A stretch of 64,000 nt of DNA from Mytilus edulis (taxonomy: Eukaryota; Mollusca; Bivalvia; Mytilida; Mytilidae): the NCBI RefSeq assembly GCF_963676685.1, contig NC_092345.1:51953527-52017526 (forward strand). The letters are read 5' to 3'. The position numbers and the translations under genes were made by a program. Below the pieces are notes generated by a model. The model was not told the DNA's origin, did not search any database, and saw only the letters and a list, made by a program, of their open reading frames with translations. Below, one piece after another: positions 1-10,400 of this stretch (the stretch's first letter is position 1; every line of letters begins with the position of its first letter).

Positions 1-36
1 TCTCATTGGCACTCACACCACATCTGCCTTTATCTA
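1..36 (-). repeat. Dispersed SINE-like repeat C, fragment cut by the window edge
   Basis: In minus orientation this reads as the start of a family whose copies begin 'aagatgtggtatgagtgcca' and continue with 'atgagacaactctccatcc'. Longer copies lie at 3643, 25545, 30290, 38835, 41107 and 42839. Only the first few dozen bases are inside the window. Confidence 0.6.
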
Positions 37-1387
37 TAAAAACGTTTATTTTTTTTTAAATTTCAGGATTAGATTTCAGCATTCAAATTTTTAATATTCA
101 ATTTTTACCAGGGTCGATCGCGAGGAAGCAGTCAAAAACATAAAGCTTCATTAAATTTTCCTGGTTAAATGTGTTTCGCAGAGATAATGAACATTAATTA
201 AGCTTTATGTGGCGCATGGTGTGTGGTAGGTATGGAACGCCGAAGCTGCCTTATGATAATGACAGAAAAGTATGAAAGATACATACATGTCAACTGACCC
301 GTATACTGCGGGTGTGACCCGAGATTTTCACAATTCTGAGGGATCACCCGGGACATCCGCCGGGTCATTGAAATAACCCGGGAATTCCGAAAATGACCCG
401 ATTTCACCCGTATTTCTTAGCCTTGAGATTGATTTCATAAGTAATATTCCTTTGAAATACCGGCAAATTTGTAATTCTTCCATGAACAGAAAGTTCATCT
501 AGCTATGTAAACTGTCACATTAAGTGACCCATTAAGTGCATGGCTTTACTTGACAGCTTTGGTGTCAAACACACTGTTAATTAACACCAAATACCTTAGC
601 TTTTAGTTTAGGTCGTCAATAAATTGCACTATTGGTTTACAAAGATATTTCAACTAGAGTTACTTCCCCTTATTTGTCACCATTCAAAATTATTCCTTAT
701 ATTTACGTTTTATGGGTGAAAAAGATTAAATCATTAAAATATAAAATTCAAATACATATTGAAAAATAACTTTTCATTATTTTTATACCTTTATAAATCT
801 TTAAAAAAAAGTTGAAAATTATTTTTTACATTTATACTTCCTTTAACTGTATTACTATATTTTATCATAGTCTAATTTCCTTGGAAATCGAATGCTGGTA
901 TGTTAAAGGCAGTAGCTATATTGTCAAACATTTTAAAATTACATTACAAAAATAAATTGTAGTAATTGATGAGTTGTTGATCTCAAAACGTAAAGAACAT
1001 AAGACTGTGTTACATAAATTTATAAAAATCTTTAAAAGTGCAATGAAATAATAATCAATAGGATTTAAAATGACTTAAACAAGTGAACATGCATTGACGT
1101 TTTGGTATCTTTAATATACATTATAAGAAAATGTACCAGAAATACTGAAATTCAGCTGGAAAAAGTTCGTACGCGTTATGACCTGAGATTTGATTATTCA
1201 ATGCAGGTCATGACCAGCATTTTCATCGTCACAGGTTGACAGGTATGAAGATAGCTACATCTTGTACCAATATGTCCCATAGTATATATGTTTATCTTAG
1301 TGATATAGCTTTTTAGGGTTTTTCTCCCAGAAACCAATCCAGGTATTTTATTCAATAATAAATTTATTGTCAAGTTATTTATTTTAG
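37..1387. other. Non-coding stretch, probably intron of the collagen-C4-like gene
   Basis: AT-rich sequence directly upstream of the first recognisable exon of the collagen-C4-like gene. I searched for the exon expected to precede it (the conserved W-G-R...C-P segment of this family) and did not find it. Positions 290-415 hold a run of degenerate 'gacccg/acccgg' motifs. Nothing else is recognised. Confidence 0.4.
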
Positions 1388-1624
1388 GACAGGCCGGTGG
1401 TAATCATTACACGAAGAAAGGAGGCGGTGTTAACTACCTTTGTCTACCAAATGATCCAGAAAATGGAGAACAACAGTCGTATTCAAATGACCAGATATAT
1501 GGTAGTGAATACGAAATCAAGTATGCGCACACACCAACGGGATGGCCCGGAAGTCTGCACAATACGGAGGTACCTTGTTCAGTCTGCTTCCGGAAACATA
1601 AATCCGCCATGATAATGGTTCCAG
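1388..1624 (+). CDS. Collagen-C4-like gene, penultimate coding exon
   Basis: The acceptor is ttatttattttag just before 1388 and the donor is CCAG|gtattt at 1625. The frame starts with two carried-over bases (GA), then Q-A-G-G-N-H-Y. It ends in phase 1 within the P-G of the family's 'hydrophobic patch plus P' segment (AMIMVPG). A plus-strand ATG-initiated reading in another frame over the same bases is a shadow. Confidence 0.85.
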
Positions 1625-2607
1625 GTATTTTGAAGTTTAAAAACACATTATTCAATTAACCACCTTTAGCGCTGCACCCTATATGATACAAATTTTGCTT
1701 GATAAATTACAAGGAAGACTTAGCCATAATAAGTCATGGTAGGGAAATCGACTCTACTCGTAAATAAATATTTAATATAGTAACAAGTATATGTACTTCT
1801 TTAACGTCGCTGTAGCAAATTTCACAAATTTGTAAAATTTAAGTCCTTTCTTTGTCAGAAAGTTTTGATTTTATTAGACTTTTATTGTATTGATAATGAA
1901 TGTAAAGATTTGAACAGATCAAAATGTATCTGTGAAATCTTTCGGTTAAAACTAGTTAGATAGATACGATCAATAAAGTCAGTCATTATACTAGAATTGA
2001 TAAATGAGACTTCATTGATACTCAAACATGTTGAAGGTTTCAAGAATAAGATATAGAAAAATTTGCTTACTGCCATAATTGGTTTTCGTTTTATGTCAAA
2101 CTTTTATTTGTCCATTGTTTCATTGTTTTAGCTTTTGCTACCCATGGGTCTGTCATAGATGAGCATATATACAGAATGTGTTTCACTCATCATTGAAGGC
2201 CTTATAGTGACATATGATGTTAACATCAAAGGTTTTGGGATCTATAGTGTCTACAAGTCAATGGTTTTTCTACCGCCTTTTTCAAATTTTATATGACTAA
2301 ATAACTATATACCACATATCGACCTTGTACGACTTAAGTATTACTGCGATTTGTTGATATTTCAGGCAGAAAGACATGCTACAGTGGTTGGAATACGGAG
2401 TATCATGGCTACTTGATGAGTGACCACAACAGTCAAGCCAAGATCGACTATGCCTGTGTTGACAGTAATGCTGAACCGCTGGACAATTCAAATGATGTGA
2501 ATGAGGATGGAGCTCTGTTCTTTACCGTACGAGCAAAATGTGGAAGTTTAAAATGCCCACCGTACACAAATGGTGCAACGGTTCTTTGTTCTGTGTGCAC
2601 AAAATAA
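1388..2607 (+). CDS. Short-chain collagen C4-like secreted protein, 3' end (two exons)
   Basis: Partial gene: exons 1388-1624 and 2366-2607 join in phase (G|GC) and encode about 158 residues to a TAA stop. The sequence matches the C-terminal non-collagenous domain of proteins annotated in molluscs and sponges as short-chain collagen C4-like. Visible motifs are G-G-N-H-Y, YLCLPNDPE, IYGSEYE, EVPCSVC, the hallmark CYSGWNTEYHGYLM, then DYACVD, AKCGSLKCPPY and the terminal LCSVCTK. Seven or more cysteines sit in conserved pairs (C-x2-C, C-x4-C), as expected of a disulphide-rich extracellular domain. The start codon, signal peptide and any Gly-X-Y repeats must lie upstream of the window. The function in bivalves is not established; an extracellular-matrix or mucus role is inferred from the family name only. 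Confidence 0.85.
2366..2607 (+). CDS. Collagen-C4-like gene, terminal coding exon
   Basis: The acceptor is tgttgatatttcag before 2366. The frame runs R-K-T-C-Y-S-G-W-N-T-E-Y-H-G to C-T-K and TAA at 2605-2607. The CYSGW...EYHGYLM block is the most diagnostic motif of the family. AATAAA overlaps the stop codon (2603-2608). Confidence 0.88.
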
Positions 2608-2608
2608 A
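2603..2608 (+). promoter_or_regulatory. Possible poly(A) signal of the collagen-C4-like gene
   Basis: AATAAA overlaps the TAA stop codon. This is unusually early for a signal, and a later one may be used instead, but no better AATAAA is seen before 2800. Confidence 0.3.
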
Positions 2609-2933
2609 GGATAAAGAAAATTAAGTCATCTAGATATGTGCCAGCATATCAATTCAGTGACACCAGTTAATTGATTGGATAGTTAATGGTTTTCATGCAA
2701 TGAATTAAGATAAACAAATTGTCTGTGTTTTTTTTGTGTCTATCTGATTTCTAGTCTGTTTAAATATGATACATTCATATGTCCAATATTGCTGTTTCCA
2801 TACAACTGATTAAAAAAACGAAAATATAGTGCAACAGTGCTAATTCGGAATGAACTGTTGTATTTCTGTCATAAGGTGTATTTGGGTATTGGTAGTCCCC
2901 TGGGGTTGCAATAACCTCGTAAAGAGATATTTT

Positions 2934-3520
2934 ATACGGGGTATATAACTCTCAATTGATACGATATTCCCGTGCTTGCATTTCCTATCATGAATTTCTT
3001 GACTTGATAGAGGGTTGCTGCTCACAAGGAAGCTATTGAACCAAGAGTTCCAAATGATGAAGTTGAAATCATCCATTCGTAAATTTTACGGACGACATCA
3101 CGAGTTGGTTGACCGTTATGGAATAGCCGTTTCACAAATGATATCGGATATGTTCCTTACGTCGTTACTACAATCCCCTTCCCTTTCATGAATGTGACCT
3201 ACCGAATTAGACTATTTACCGGATTTGTTACCACATAAGGAACACGACGGGTGCCACATGTGGAGCAGGATCTGCTTACCCTTCCGAAGCACCTGAGATC
3301 ACCCCTAGTTTTTTGGTGGGGTTTGTGTTGTTTATTCTTTAGTTTTCTATGTTGTGTCGTGTGTGCTGTTGTTTGTTTGTCTTTTTCATTTTTAGCCATG
3401 GCGTTGTCAGTTTGTTTTAGATTTATGAGTTTGATTGTCCCTTTGGTATCTTTCGTCCCTCTTTTTTTATACAGTCTTACGTGTTTGATACATTTTGACA
3501 TTTTGGTTGTTTTAACTTGA
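2934..3520 (+). mobile_element. Retroelement family A remnant: RT C-terminus plus 3' tail
   Basis: Plus-strand reading near 2940-3020 gives YNSQLIRYSRACISYHEFLD. The same protein segment occurs at 27289-27585 and 45391-45663 (minus), so this is the C-terminal part of a retroelement polyprotein, followed by 'RKFYGRHHELVDRYGI' and a conserved 3' tail ending near 'ggtatctttcgtccctc'. Frames are broken. The minus-strand readings here are shadows. Upstream YIDD motifs in sister copies identify the enzyme as a reverse transcriptase. A Penelope-like or related lineage is possible but not shown. Confidence 0.7.
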
Positions 3521-3642
3521 AACTAGGCCATATGTATTGTGTATTTCCGCACCCTCTTATGACGCGCAGTTTTGATAATTAATTTAGAGTTTAAGTTAAA
3601 TTTTACTTCTAAAGCAGTTTTTAGGTTTTTTTCTTGAATAGA

Positions 3643-3845
3643 TATAGGAAGATGTGGTGTTAGTGCCAATGAGACAACTCTCCATCCAAATAACAAATTT
3701 ATAAAAGTAAACCATTATAGGTCAATGTACGGCCTTCAACACGGAGCCTTGGCTCACACCGAACAAAAAGCTATAAAGAGCCCCAAAATTACTAGTGTAA
3801 AACCATTCAAACGGGAAAACTAACGGTATAATAAATGTTTAGCAG
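3643..3845 (+). repeat. Dispersed SINE-like repeat C
   Basis: The copy starts 'ataggaagatgtggtgttag' and contains 'atgagacaactctccatcc', 'ggccttcaacacggagcc' and 'cattcaaacgggaaaac'. These blocks recur at 25545 (minus), 38835 (plus) and 42839 (plus). I do not see clear RNA polymerase III boxes, so 'SINE-like' refers to size and dispersal only. Confidence 0.7.
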
Positions 3846-4067
3846 CAAGTTTCGCCTAAAACTTCTAGGCCCTGTCAGTTGAAGTTTTAGAAAGCGATGA
3901 AGGGAGTACACATATTTTTAATAATTACTCTCGAATATTTAAAAGCTTTATAGTGTTGATATCGAAAGCTAGCTTGCAATTACTAGTAACAAAATTTGAG
4001 GTTTTGCATGTGTCTAGTTATCCATTTAGTATGACGTTCATTTTCACTGAACTAGTACACATTTTTG

Positions 4068-4205
4068 TTTAGGGACCGGCATCCCTCAGGTACGGAATTG
4101 TCTCACTATGATGAAATACCATTAGTGGCCTTTGGCTGTTTTCCGCTCTTTGGTCATGTTCTTGTTTCTTTGACACTTTCCCCATTTCCATTCTCAATCT
4201 TACTA
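4068..4205 (-). repeat. Dispersed repeat H
   Basis: Read on the minus strand it contains 'gagaatggaaatggggaa' and 'gtcaaagaaacaagaacatg', then 'accaaagagcgg'. The same blocks occur at 51141-51260 (plus) and 22306-22390 (minus). The copies are short, degenerate and have no open frame. Confidence 0.55.
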
Positions 4206-4452
4206 TCTTAAAGCTAACGTATGGCTTGTTATATATTACTGAATTTTTCAGCAATCACATAAACGAAAGGTATCTTTTATATACAGTCAGTCAGTAGCAC
4301 CGATATTTAAATTTCCTAAATTGACCAATCACTAATAAGGTAACACAAAGTAACTAATAGAATCGCACGAGGTTAAAACGGAGCGATAATGGCAGTGTTC
4401 ACGTTAAGCGTCCCTTTCTGTATATGGTGCATGACCTCTCATGCGAATGCAA

Positions 4453-5015
4453 TCAGCCAAAATGTAACATTGGGAATAGGACACAGTCGATGAGATACAT
4501 GTAACATATTGAAAGATTGGACATTTTATGTATAATTGCTTGTATTTGATCTTCGGCATATACGTTATTCATCAAGTCCATCTTTTTTTGGTAACTTTCG
4601 TTTAGGTCGTTTGTTGCTGTAAAATCTACATTTCTAACCATTATTCCAGAAAATCTTATAGAAATGAGTTGGAGACGCACTCCTTTCTGATGATTGATCG
4701 TTTTCGTGAAATGATGTGGTCTCGAAATGTGCATGCTCTGCATCGAGTCTACTACAATGGTCTATTTCTGCCTGGTTGATCTTTGGTATTGCAATGTCAG
4801 GTTTTGTTAATTCAGCTTCTTGTGAGCAACTGCCATCAACTGTTACATATAAATAAGAATGCAGAAAATAACCAAAGTGATGTTTTCTACAGTATTGTTT
4901 CAGAAGATAAGATACGATAATGTTATGGAAACCTATACAGCAAAGCAAACAGAAAAAGGACGGACAGTTGCTTGAATAAATAAAACAGAAGAGCATTAAT
5001 GACCATGTCCCCTTG
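4453..5015 (-). pseudogene. Coding-like segment in two frames, unknown protein
   Basis: Two overlapping minus-strand frames have protein-like composition. The upstream frame (about 5015 to 4634) has a hydrophobic, Cys-rich stretch, then after a possible acceptor (tatatgtaacag, about 4840) a polar part with VDGSCSQEAELTKPDIAIPK and ETTSFHENDQSSERSASPTH. The second frame carries on below 4650 with NVDFTATNDLNESYQKKMDL and NNVYAEDQIQAI. A one-base shift near 4650 would join them, so this may be a broken gene, or two exons whose splice sites I have misread. The hydrophobic segment followed by a polar tyrosine-containing part would suit the membrane-proximal and cytoplasmic part of a receptor, but that is inference. 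The start lies in repeat D sequence. The family is not recognised. Confidence 0.3.
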
Positions 5016-5027
5016 AAAAATTGAAGA

Positions 5028-5390
5028 AACAAGAATATGTTCATTGTACACGGATGCCCCACTCGCACTATCGTTTTCTATGTTTAATGGACATTGAAAT
5101 TAGGGTAAAAACTCTAATTTGGCATTAAAATTATGAAGATCATATCATAGTGAACATGTATACTAAGTGTCATGTTGATTGGACTTCAACTTCATCAAAG
5201 ACTACCTTGACCAAAAACTTTAACCAAAACCTTAACCTGAAACTTGCATTATCATTTTCTGCGTTCAATGAACCCTGAAATTGGGGTCAAAACTCTAATT
5301 TGACATTAAATTTAGAAAGATCATATCATAGGGAACATGTGTACTAAGTTTCAAGTTGATTGGACTATCGTGGTGGGGCATAAAAATAAC
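5028..5390 (+). repeat. Dispersed repeat D, partial double copy
   Basis: Contains 'cacggatgcccca', 'actatcgttttctatg', 'ctctaatttggcattaaaa', 'aagatcatatcatagg' and 'caagttgattggact', the order seen in the fuller copies at 38728 and 42086. The block is partly repeated (about 5100-5180 and 5270-5370). Confidence 0.6.
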
Positions 5391-5391
5391 C

Positions 5392-5543
5392 CAAATACTT
5401 TTTCTTCCAATCAAATAAAACAAACAAACAAAATACTTTTTCTTCCAATCAAATAAAACAAACAAACCAAATACTTTTTCTTCCAATCAAATAAAACAAA
5501 CAAACCAAATACTTTTTCTTCAAATCAAATAAAACAAACAAAC
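5392..5543 (+). repeat. 38-bp tandem repeat, four copies
   Basis: Four near-identical 38-bp units (4 x 38 = 152 bp), each with 'aatactttttcttccaatca' followed by 'aataaaacaaacaaac'. Differences between units are single bases. The array directly follows the end of the repeat D copy. Confidence 0.85.
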
Positions 5544-5749
5544 CAGTTTCTTGAAGAAAAAAACGTCACTCAAAAAGAATGTATTGTTATTCATCCAAAC
5601 AAACAACTTGTTTGTAATACACATACAGACAATTGCTAAATATCTGGAAGAAATATCCAGATGACATGACAAAATCAACAAAAACGTATAATTCGTTTAT
5701 ATATAATTAGTGTTTCAAATTATAATCATAAGCATACGGAATCGTCATG

Positions 5750-6140
5750 CATGAAAAAAGAAAAATCACAAAAATACCGAGGAAAAGTAAAATTACTAAT
5801 CAAATGGGAAAATCAAAAGCTCAAACACAGCAAACGAATGGATAACAAATGTCATACAGGCAATTTCTTAAGTAGAAAATGATGGATTAACCTTGGTACT
5901 TTTGAAAGTCATTAAAAGATATTTTACGATTGCAAACGTTAATGATTCTGGCATTAAAAATTATAAACTATATATGTATAATCATACGTCTACCTCCTTC
6001 AGACGAACGTGTTGTGCGTTATATAATCCGTTTCGTATTTTTGTTTATACTGAGCCAGTACCCATGCTCAATTTTCAACCTCACAATCTTCGTGCTTATA
6101 TTTCTACTTCAGAACATGCCCGTACAAAGTCAGGAACATA
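5750..6140 (+). repeat. Retroelement 3' tail, family B
   Basis: Starts 'aaaaaagaaaaatcacaaaa' and contains 'ataccgaggaaaag', 'ctaatcaaatgggaaaatca', 'caaacgaatggataacaa' and 'ggcaatttctta'. Related tails lie at 46810-47060 and 47890-51100, where they follow reverse-transcriptase remnants read on the minus strand; this copy is therefore also in minus element orientation. Degenerate. Confidence 0.55.
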
Positions 6141-6411
6141 ACAGTTCTTTGTAGTGTTTTGTTGACTTTTTCATCTTTCTATCATTTTGGTAGTTATGAG
6201 CTAGCAATGTACTTTATAGTCGTTGATATCGTCTATAGCTACTTACTTAAATATTATTATAAGGTTGAAGTTGTGTAAATGTAGTAACGACATTGTGTTC
6301 ACTAGTACAGTTACCAACATCCATAGTGCAGATACTTAATTTGTTGTTGATATTTTTTAATTGCAAAATCTAGTTATTCAGCCATGAAAATTAATATAAA
6401 ATAGATTAAAT

Positions 6412-6680
6412 AAAGGCAACAGTAGTATACCGCTGTTCAAAATCTATGGACAAAAAACAAAATTGGGGTAACAAACTAAAACGGAGGGAAACGCATTAAA
6501 TACTAGAGGAGAACAAGGACACAACACCACAATGTAACACACACAGCAACGGACTAAGCATTAGACAAAATCCGATGGGAATGACCAATATAACATCAAA
6601 ACCAAATACATGAATCTGGGATAGAAAAGTACCGTGACACGTCTTATAGCAATGTGAATTACCTTTTTCAAAAATGAGAA
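6412..6680 (+). repeat. Dispersed repeat G
   Basis: Shares 'aaaggcaacagtagtatacc', 'gctgttcaaaa', 'taacaaactaaaacggaggg' and 'gaaacgcatt' with a second copy at 53385-53580. No open reading frame of note. Confidence 0.55.
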
Positions 6681-7167
6681 ACTTGATGGTATGATTGATA
6701 TTTGTATTTGTCATGATAATGTTTATAACATGAGGAGATAAATACACTATGTACAATGTAACATACAGAATAGTTAGTTTTTTTTTTTACATATGACATA
6801 TATGAAAGGGGTAGGGGTGGCATATATTACATATTTTATTGATGGAATAAACTTATGATAGTTAATGAGATTAGTGAGGTATGGATGTCAAGACTTAAAA
6901 ACAAAAACAAATGTTTATATTTAAAAGACATCCGATAGCTTACTATCCATATCTTTACCCGATTACCGACAATTAATAGAAAAAAAGACACAAAAACGTA
7001 AGCAGTTAAATACAAGTGATGATTAATGGAATGGGTGAACATATACAGTAAGTACATTTGTATAGAAAAATAAATTATCATCTGTAGTTATGTCCTATAT
7101 ACATGTTCATGATACATTCTGACGTTGATAGTATGGTTATTTGAAACAGAGAGAACAATACCATTTT

Positions 7168-7173
7168 TTTATT
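7168..7173 (-). promoter_or_regulatory. Poly(A) signal of the SLC5 transporter gene
   Basis: AATAAA on the minus strand, about 70 bases beyond the TAA stop at 7244-7246. This is a normal distance for a short 3' UTR. Confidence 0.5.
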
Positions 7174-7243
7174 AATGTGAATCCGTTCTTTATATATAGT
7201 CGAGCTTTCTTCAAGTTTGTAAAAGGGTTATACCATTTGAGTC

Positions 7244-7414
7244 TTATATCACACTATGCTTTAAATCAGCTTCAAAGTCCTCGTGATTTATCGTAGAAGC
7301 TTTAGATAATAGATGAACATTTTCCTTACTTTTAGTCTTTGTGTATATCGTTATAGGAATATCATCATCTTCATCTTCTTCATCAGAAAGTAAGTCACTT
7401 CCAGATTGTTGATT
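7244..7414 (-). CDS. SLC5 exon 15, cytoplasmic tail and stop (residues 577-632)
   Basis: The acceptor is CTTTGAACAG. It encodes NQQSGSDLLSDEEDEDDDIP, then ITIYTKTKSKENVHLLSKAS and a final part ending K-H-S-V-I and TAA. Hydrophilic and acidic, typical of a cytoplasmic tail, with S-D-L-L and H-L-L as possible dileucine sorting signals (inference). Confidence 0.8.
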   Translation of the reverse strand, partial: NQQSGSDLLSDEEDEDDDIPITIYTKTKSKENVHLLSKASTINHEDFEADLKHSVI

Positions 7415-10400
7415 CTGTTCAAAGAATATAATTTTGATGTTTCGCTATAGTAATTGTAAATTATAAATAATATTTGTTCCTATGAACAACCAAATTATAT
7501 ATGTCTGCATTCGAAAGGGTGGTTTTAAATAATGGATGTGAAGTTATTCGATATTCGATATTCAATATCCAAGCAGCTGCTAGCAGTCGGTTCGACATTT
7601 AAATTTAGTTTAAAATAATAAAAAAAATAATATATTTAATAACATTAAAAGCATGATTTTCATAGTTGAAAGGAGTGGAAATATACGTAGGAAATCGTTT
7701 TATGGAGCCTTCAAGTTGTCTAAAACTCTCGTTGTCTTCGAATATAAACTATAATCAATGCTTATGTAAGTTACATATTTGTCTTTATGTAATACAGATT
7801 TTTATCCGTAAAACGACATCAAGACAGTAATTTTATATCTCATATTTCTAAAAGAAAAAGAAAAAACAGATCACTCTAGACATTTAGAAATATAAATAGA
7901 AATGTATATGGAAAGCCCCATAAAAAAATATATATATAGCGAAAACCTACCTGAGACCGCTTAAATGACGGTGAGGCCCTCTGTTCTTTCAATATCCATA
8001 AAATCGAAGATGACATTATTCTGGGGAATCCGTCTTATACAACCTTTACATATACAGTCTATGATTTAGTTGATTTATAGGGACATTGAAACACCAGGGG
8101 GCCTCACCGTCATTTAAGCGGTATCAGGTAGGTTTTCGCTATATATTTTGTTTTTGTTGGGGCTTTCCATATTTAAGCGGTTTTGGGAAGGTTTTCACTT
8201 GACATTTCTTTTTTGGGCTTTTCATAAATATTTCTATTTATATTTCTAAATGTTTCTAAAGTTATCGGTTTTTCCTTTTTGTTTTAAGAAATTCATATAT
8301 AAAAGTACATCTTTGAAGTCGTTTTATTGATAAAAGTCTATATTACATAAAGACAAGTATGCAACTTAGAAAAGGGTTATATTCAAATTAACATGTACAA
8401 CAGGTTGAAGAGGTCAATGAACGACTTCCTATGTATCTTATCAGTCATCTTAACAATGAAAATCATGCTGTTAATGTTATCAAGAATTTTTTTATTTTTA
8501 TGATTTTCAATTTAATTTTGAATATCGAACCGACTGCTAGCAGCCGGATGGATATAGAATATCGAATATCGAATAACGAACCGGCTGCTAACTTCACATA
8601 CATTTTTAAATAAAAAATTTGAGTGTAAAACTAAATGGAATTATGATTTGGATTACTTTTGAACAGTAATGTCCATGTTTCGGTCAATGGAATATTTTCG
8701 ATTCCGTGATAAGCTTAATCAGAAAGGAGTTGATGCGACAAAATTACGAACAATGGCCAAATTGTGATGTTTACAATGTACTACATTTGTTAACAACAAA
8801 ATAAACAAAAATACCGAATTCCACAGCCAATTGAAAAGGAGAAGTCAATAACACCTGACAATATTAAACGCTTGTTTATATAAACCAACAGAAAGAATGG
8901 AAAACAACTGTTGTATTCCTTTACTTGGAACATTTCGAAGAACATTGATGGTTAAACCCTTGTTTTATAGCTAGCTAAACCGCACACTAAGTATTACAGT
9001 TGTTTATAGTTTTGTTTCTGTTCAGTATTCGTTTGTTGATGATATAGAATATAGAATTTTGTAGTACATGATAATACAGAAAACAACGTAAGATTCTTTG
9101 TAAGTAAGAGTCAAACTAATCGTATAAAACTATAAAAAGCATGAATCTATATAATCGCATGACTTACATATTTCCATAGCTGGTTGCAGTTAAAACATCT
9201 CATAAAAAATTCCGGTAAACAGCAACATAGTTTTTCTGACACTGGATAGATGTAGCGTGAATTAATTTTCCCTTTTCTCCATCCTATAGCAAATGAAATG
9301 TCAACAAGTAAGATTATGTATACATAGTAAGGTAGGAATTATTTTAATAAAAAAAAAAGCCCATACAATGCAAGTAAGCATGATAAAAAAAAATGTTTTT
9401 CGTTTTGCTGTAGATATTTACGGACTATTGTCCGTACTGCACTTTATTGGCGGTGAGATGGGACCAGTTATTCGGTGTCGTGTCTTCGGCATATCATTTA
9501 TTATCATCTTCTTGTTATATTCGCTTATTTATTTTATTTTTTAATTAAAAAATATTACAAAAAACAAAAGTCAAACATATTGTGATTTGAGGGGGGAAAT
9601 TTCCACAACTTAAGAAGAACAATTTTGAGTTTTTATGTATTTTGTACAAACGGGATCATCATATGTTATGCCAAGGTTCAATCCTTTATGTGATATCGTT
9701 CTTTTAACATCAAAATTTGAAAATCAATATATTGGCGATTGCTACACCTCTAGATGCCGCACGATCTGCATACTCTCCAATGAGGTCCGGGAAGCTTATG
9801 TTTAGTATTTCTATGTTGTCTTTACGTCATTTGTTTGGGTATTTTGCCATGGATTTGTTAGTTTGCCACTATGAGTTTGAATCTTTCTTTTGATATCTGG
9901 TATAAAGTTTTTTGTTACTTTACCAGTTCGCATGTTATAAAAAGTTCACAATTACAACGACCACATTAACGCAGACATAATCATCACTGAGTATTAAAGC
10001 AAACATACCTGTTGCCCAGCTTATTAGTATTCCAAACACAACTGAGATACCAACAGCAACCGTTGGATACCATAGAAACGACAACTGATATATTATTTTA
10101 TATCCAGACCTATTAAATAAAATGAAACTAGTTATTTTTAGTTTATCTTAAATTTGGTAATTAAATAAGATACATAAAGAACATACAGTTTTTGGACCAC
10201 ATCGAATGATATGCATACACACTGGTTATTAGTTAATTGCCAGGTTATTGCCTGCACGGGAATTATCAGCCAATCGGTAGTGATTTTTTTAGGTCAATAA
10301 CAATAACTTACGTCCCCGAGAGTATCACCAGCCCAGTAGTCAGCACTTCGGCGTTGACATGAATATCAATTATATGGTCATTTTTTTTTTTATAAATTTC

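Noticed and set aside
3199..3520. Overlapping ORFs of 100 (minus) and 89 (plus) codons
   Set aside because: They lie in the family A retroelement 3' tail, which recurs without conserved frame at 17959, 27019, 44100 and 45060.
9710..9790. Minus-strand peptide ISFPDLIGEYADRAASRG that looked like an SLC5 tail exon
   Set aside because: It lacks suitable splice borders and phase, adjoins a degenerate retroelement tail, and exon 14 at 9168-9235 solves the phase instead.
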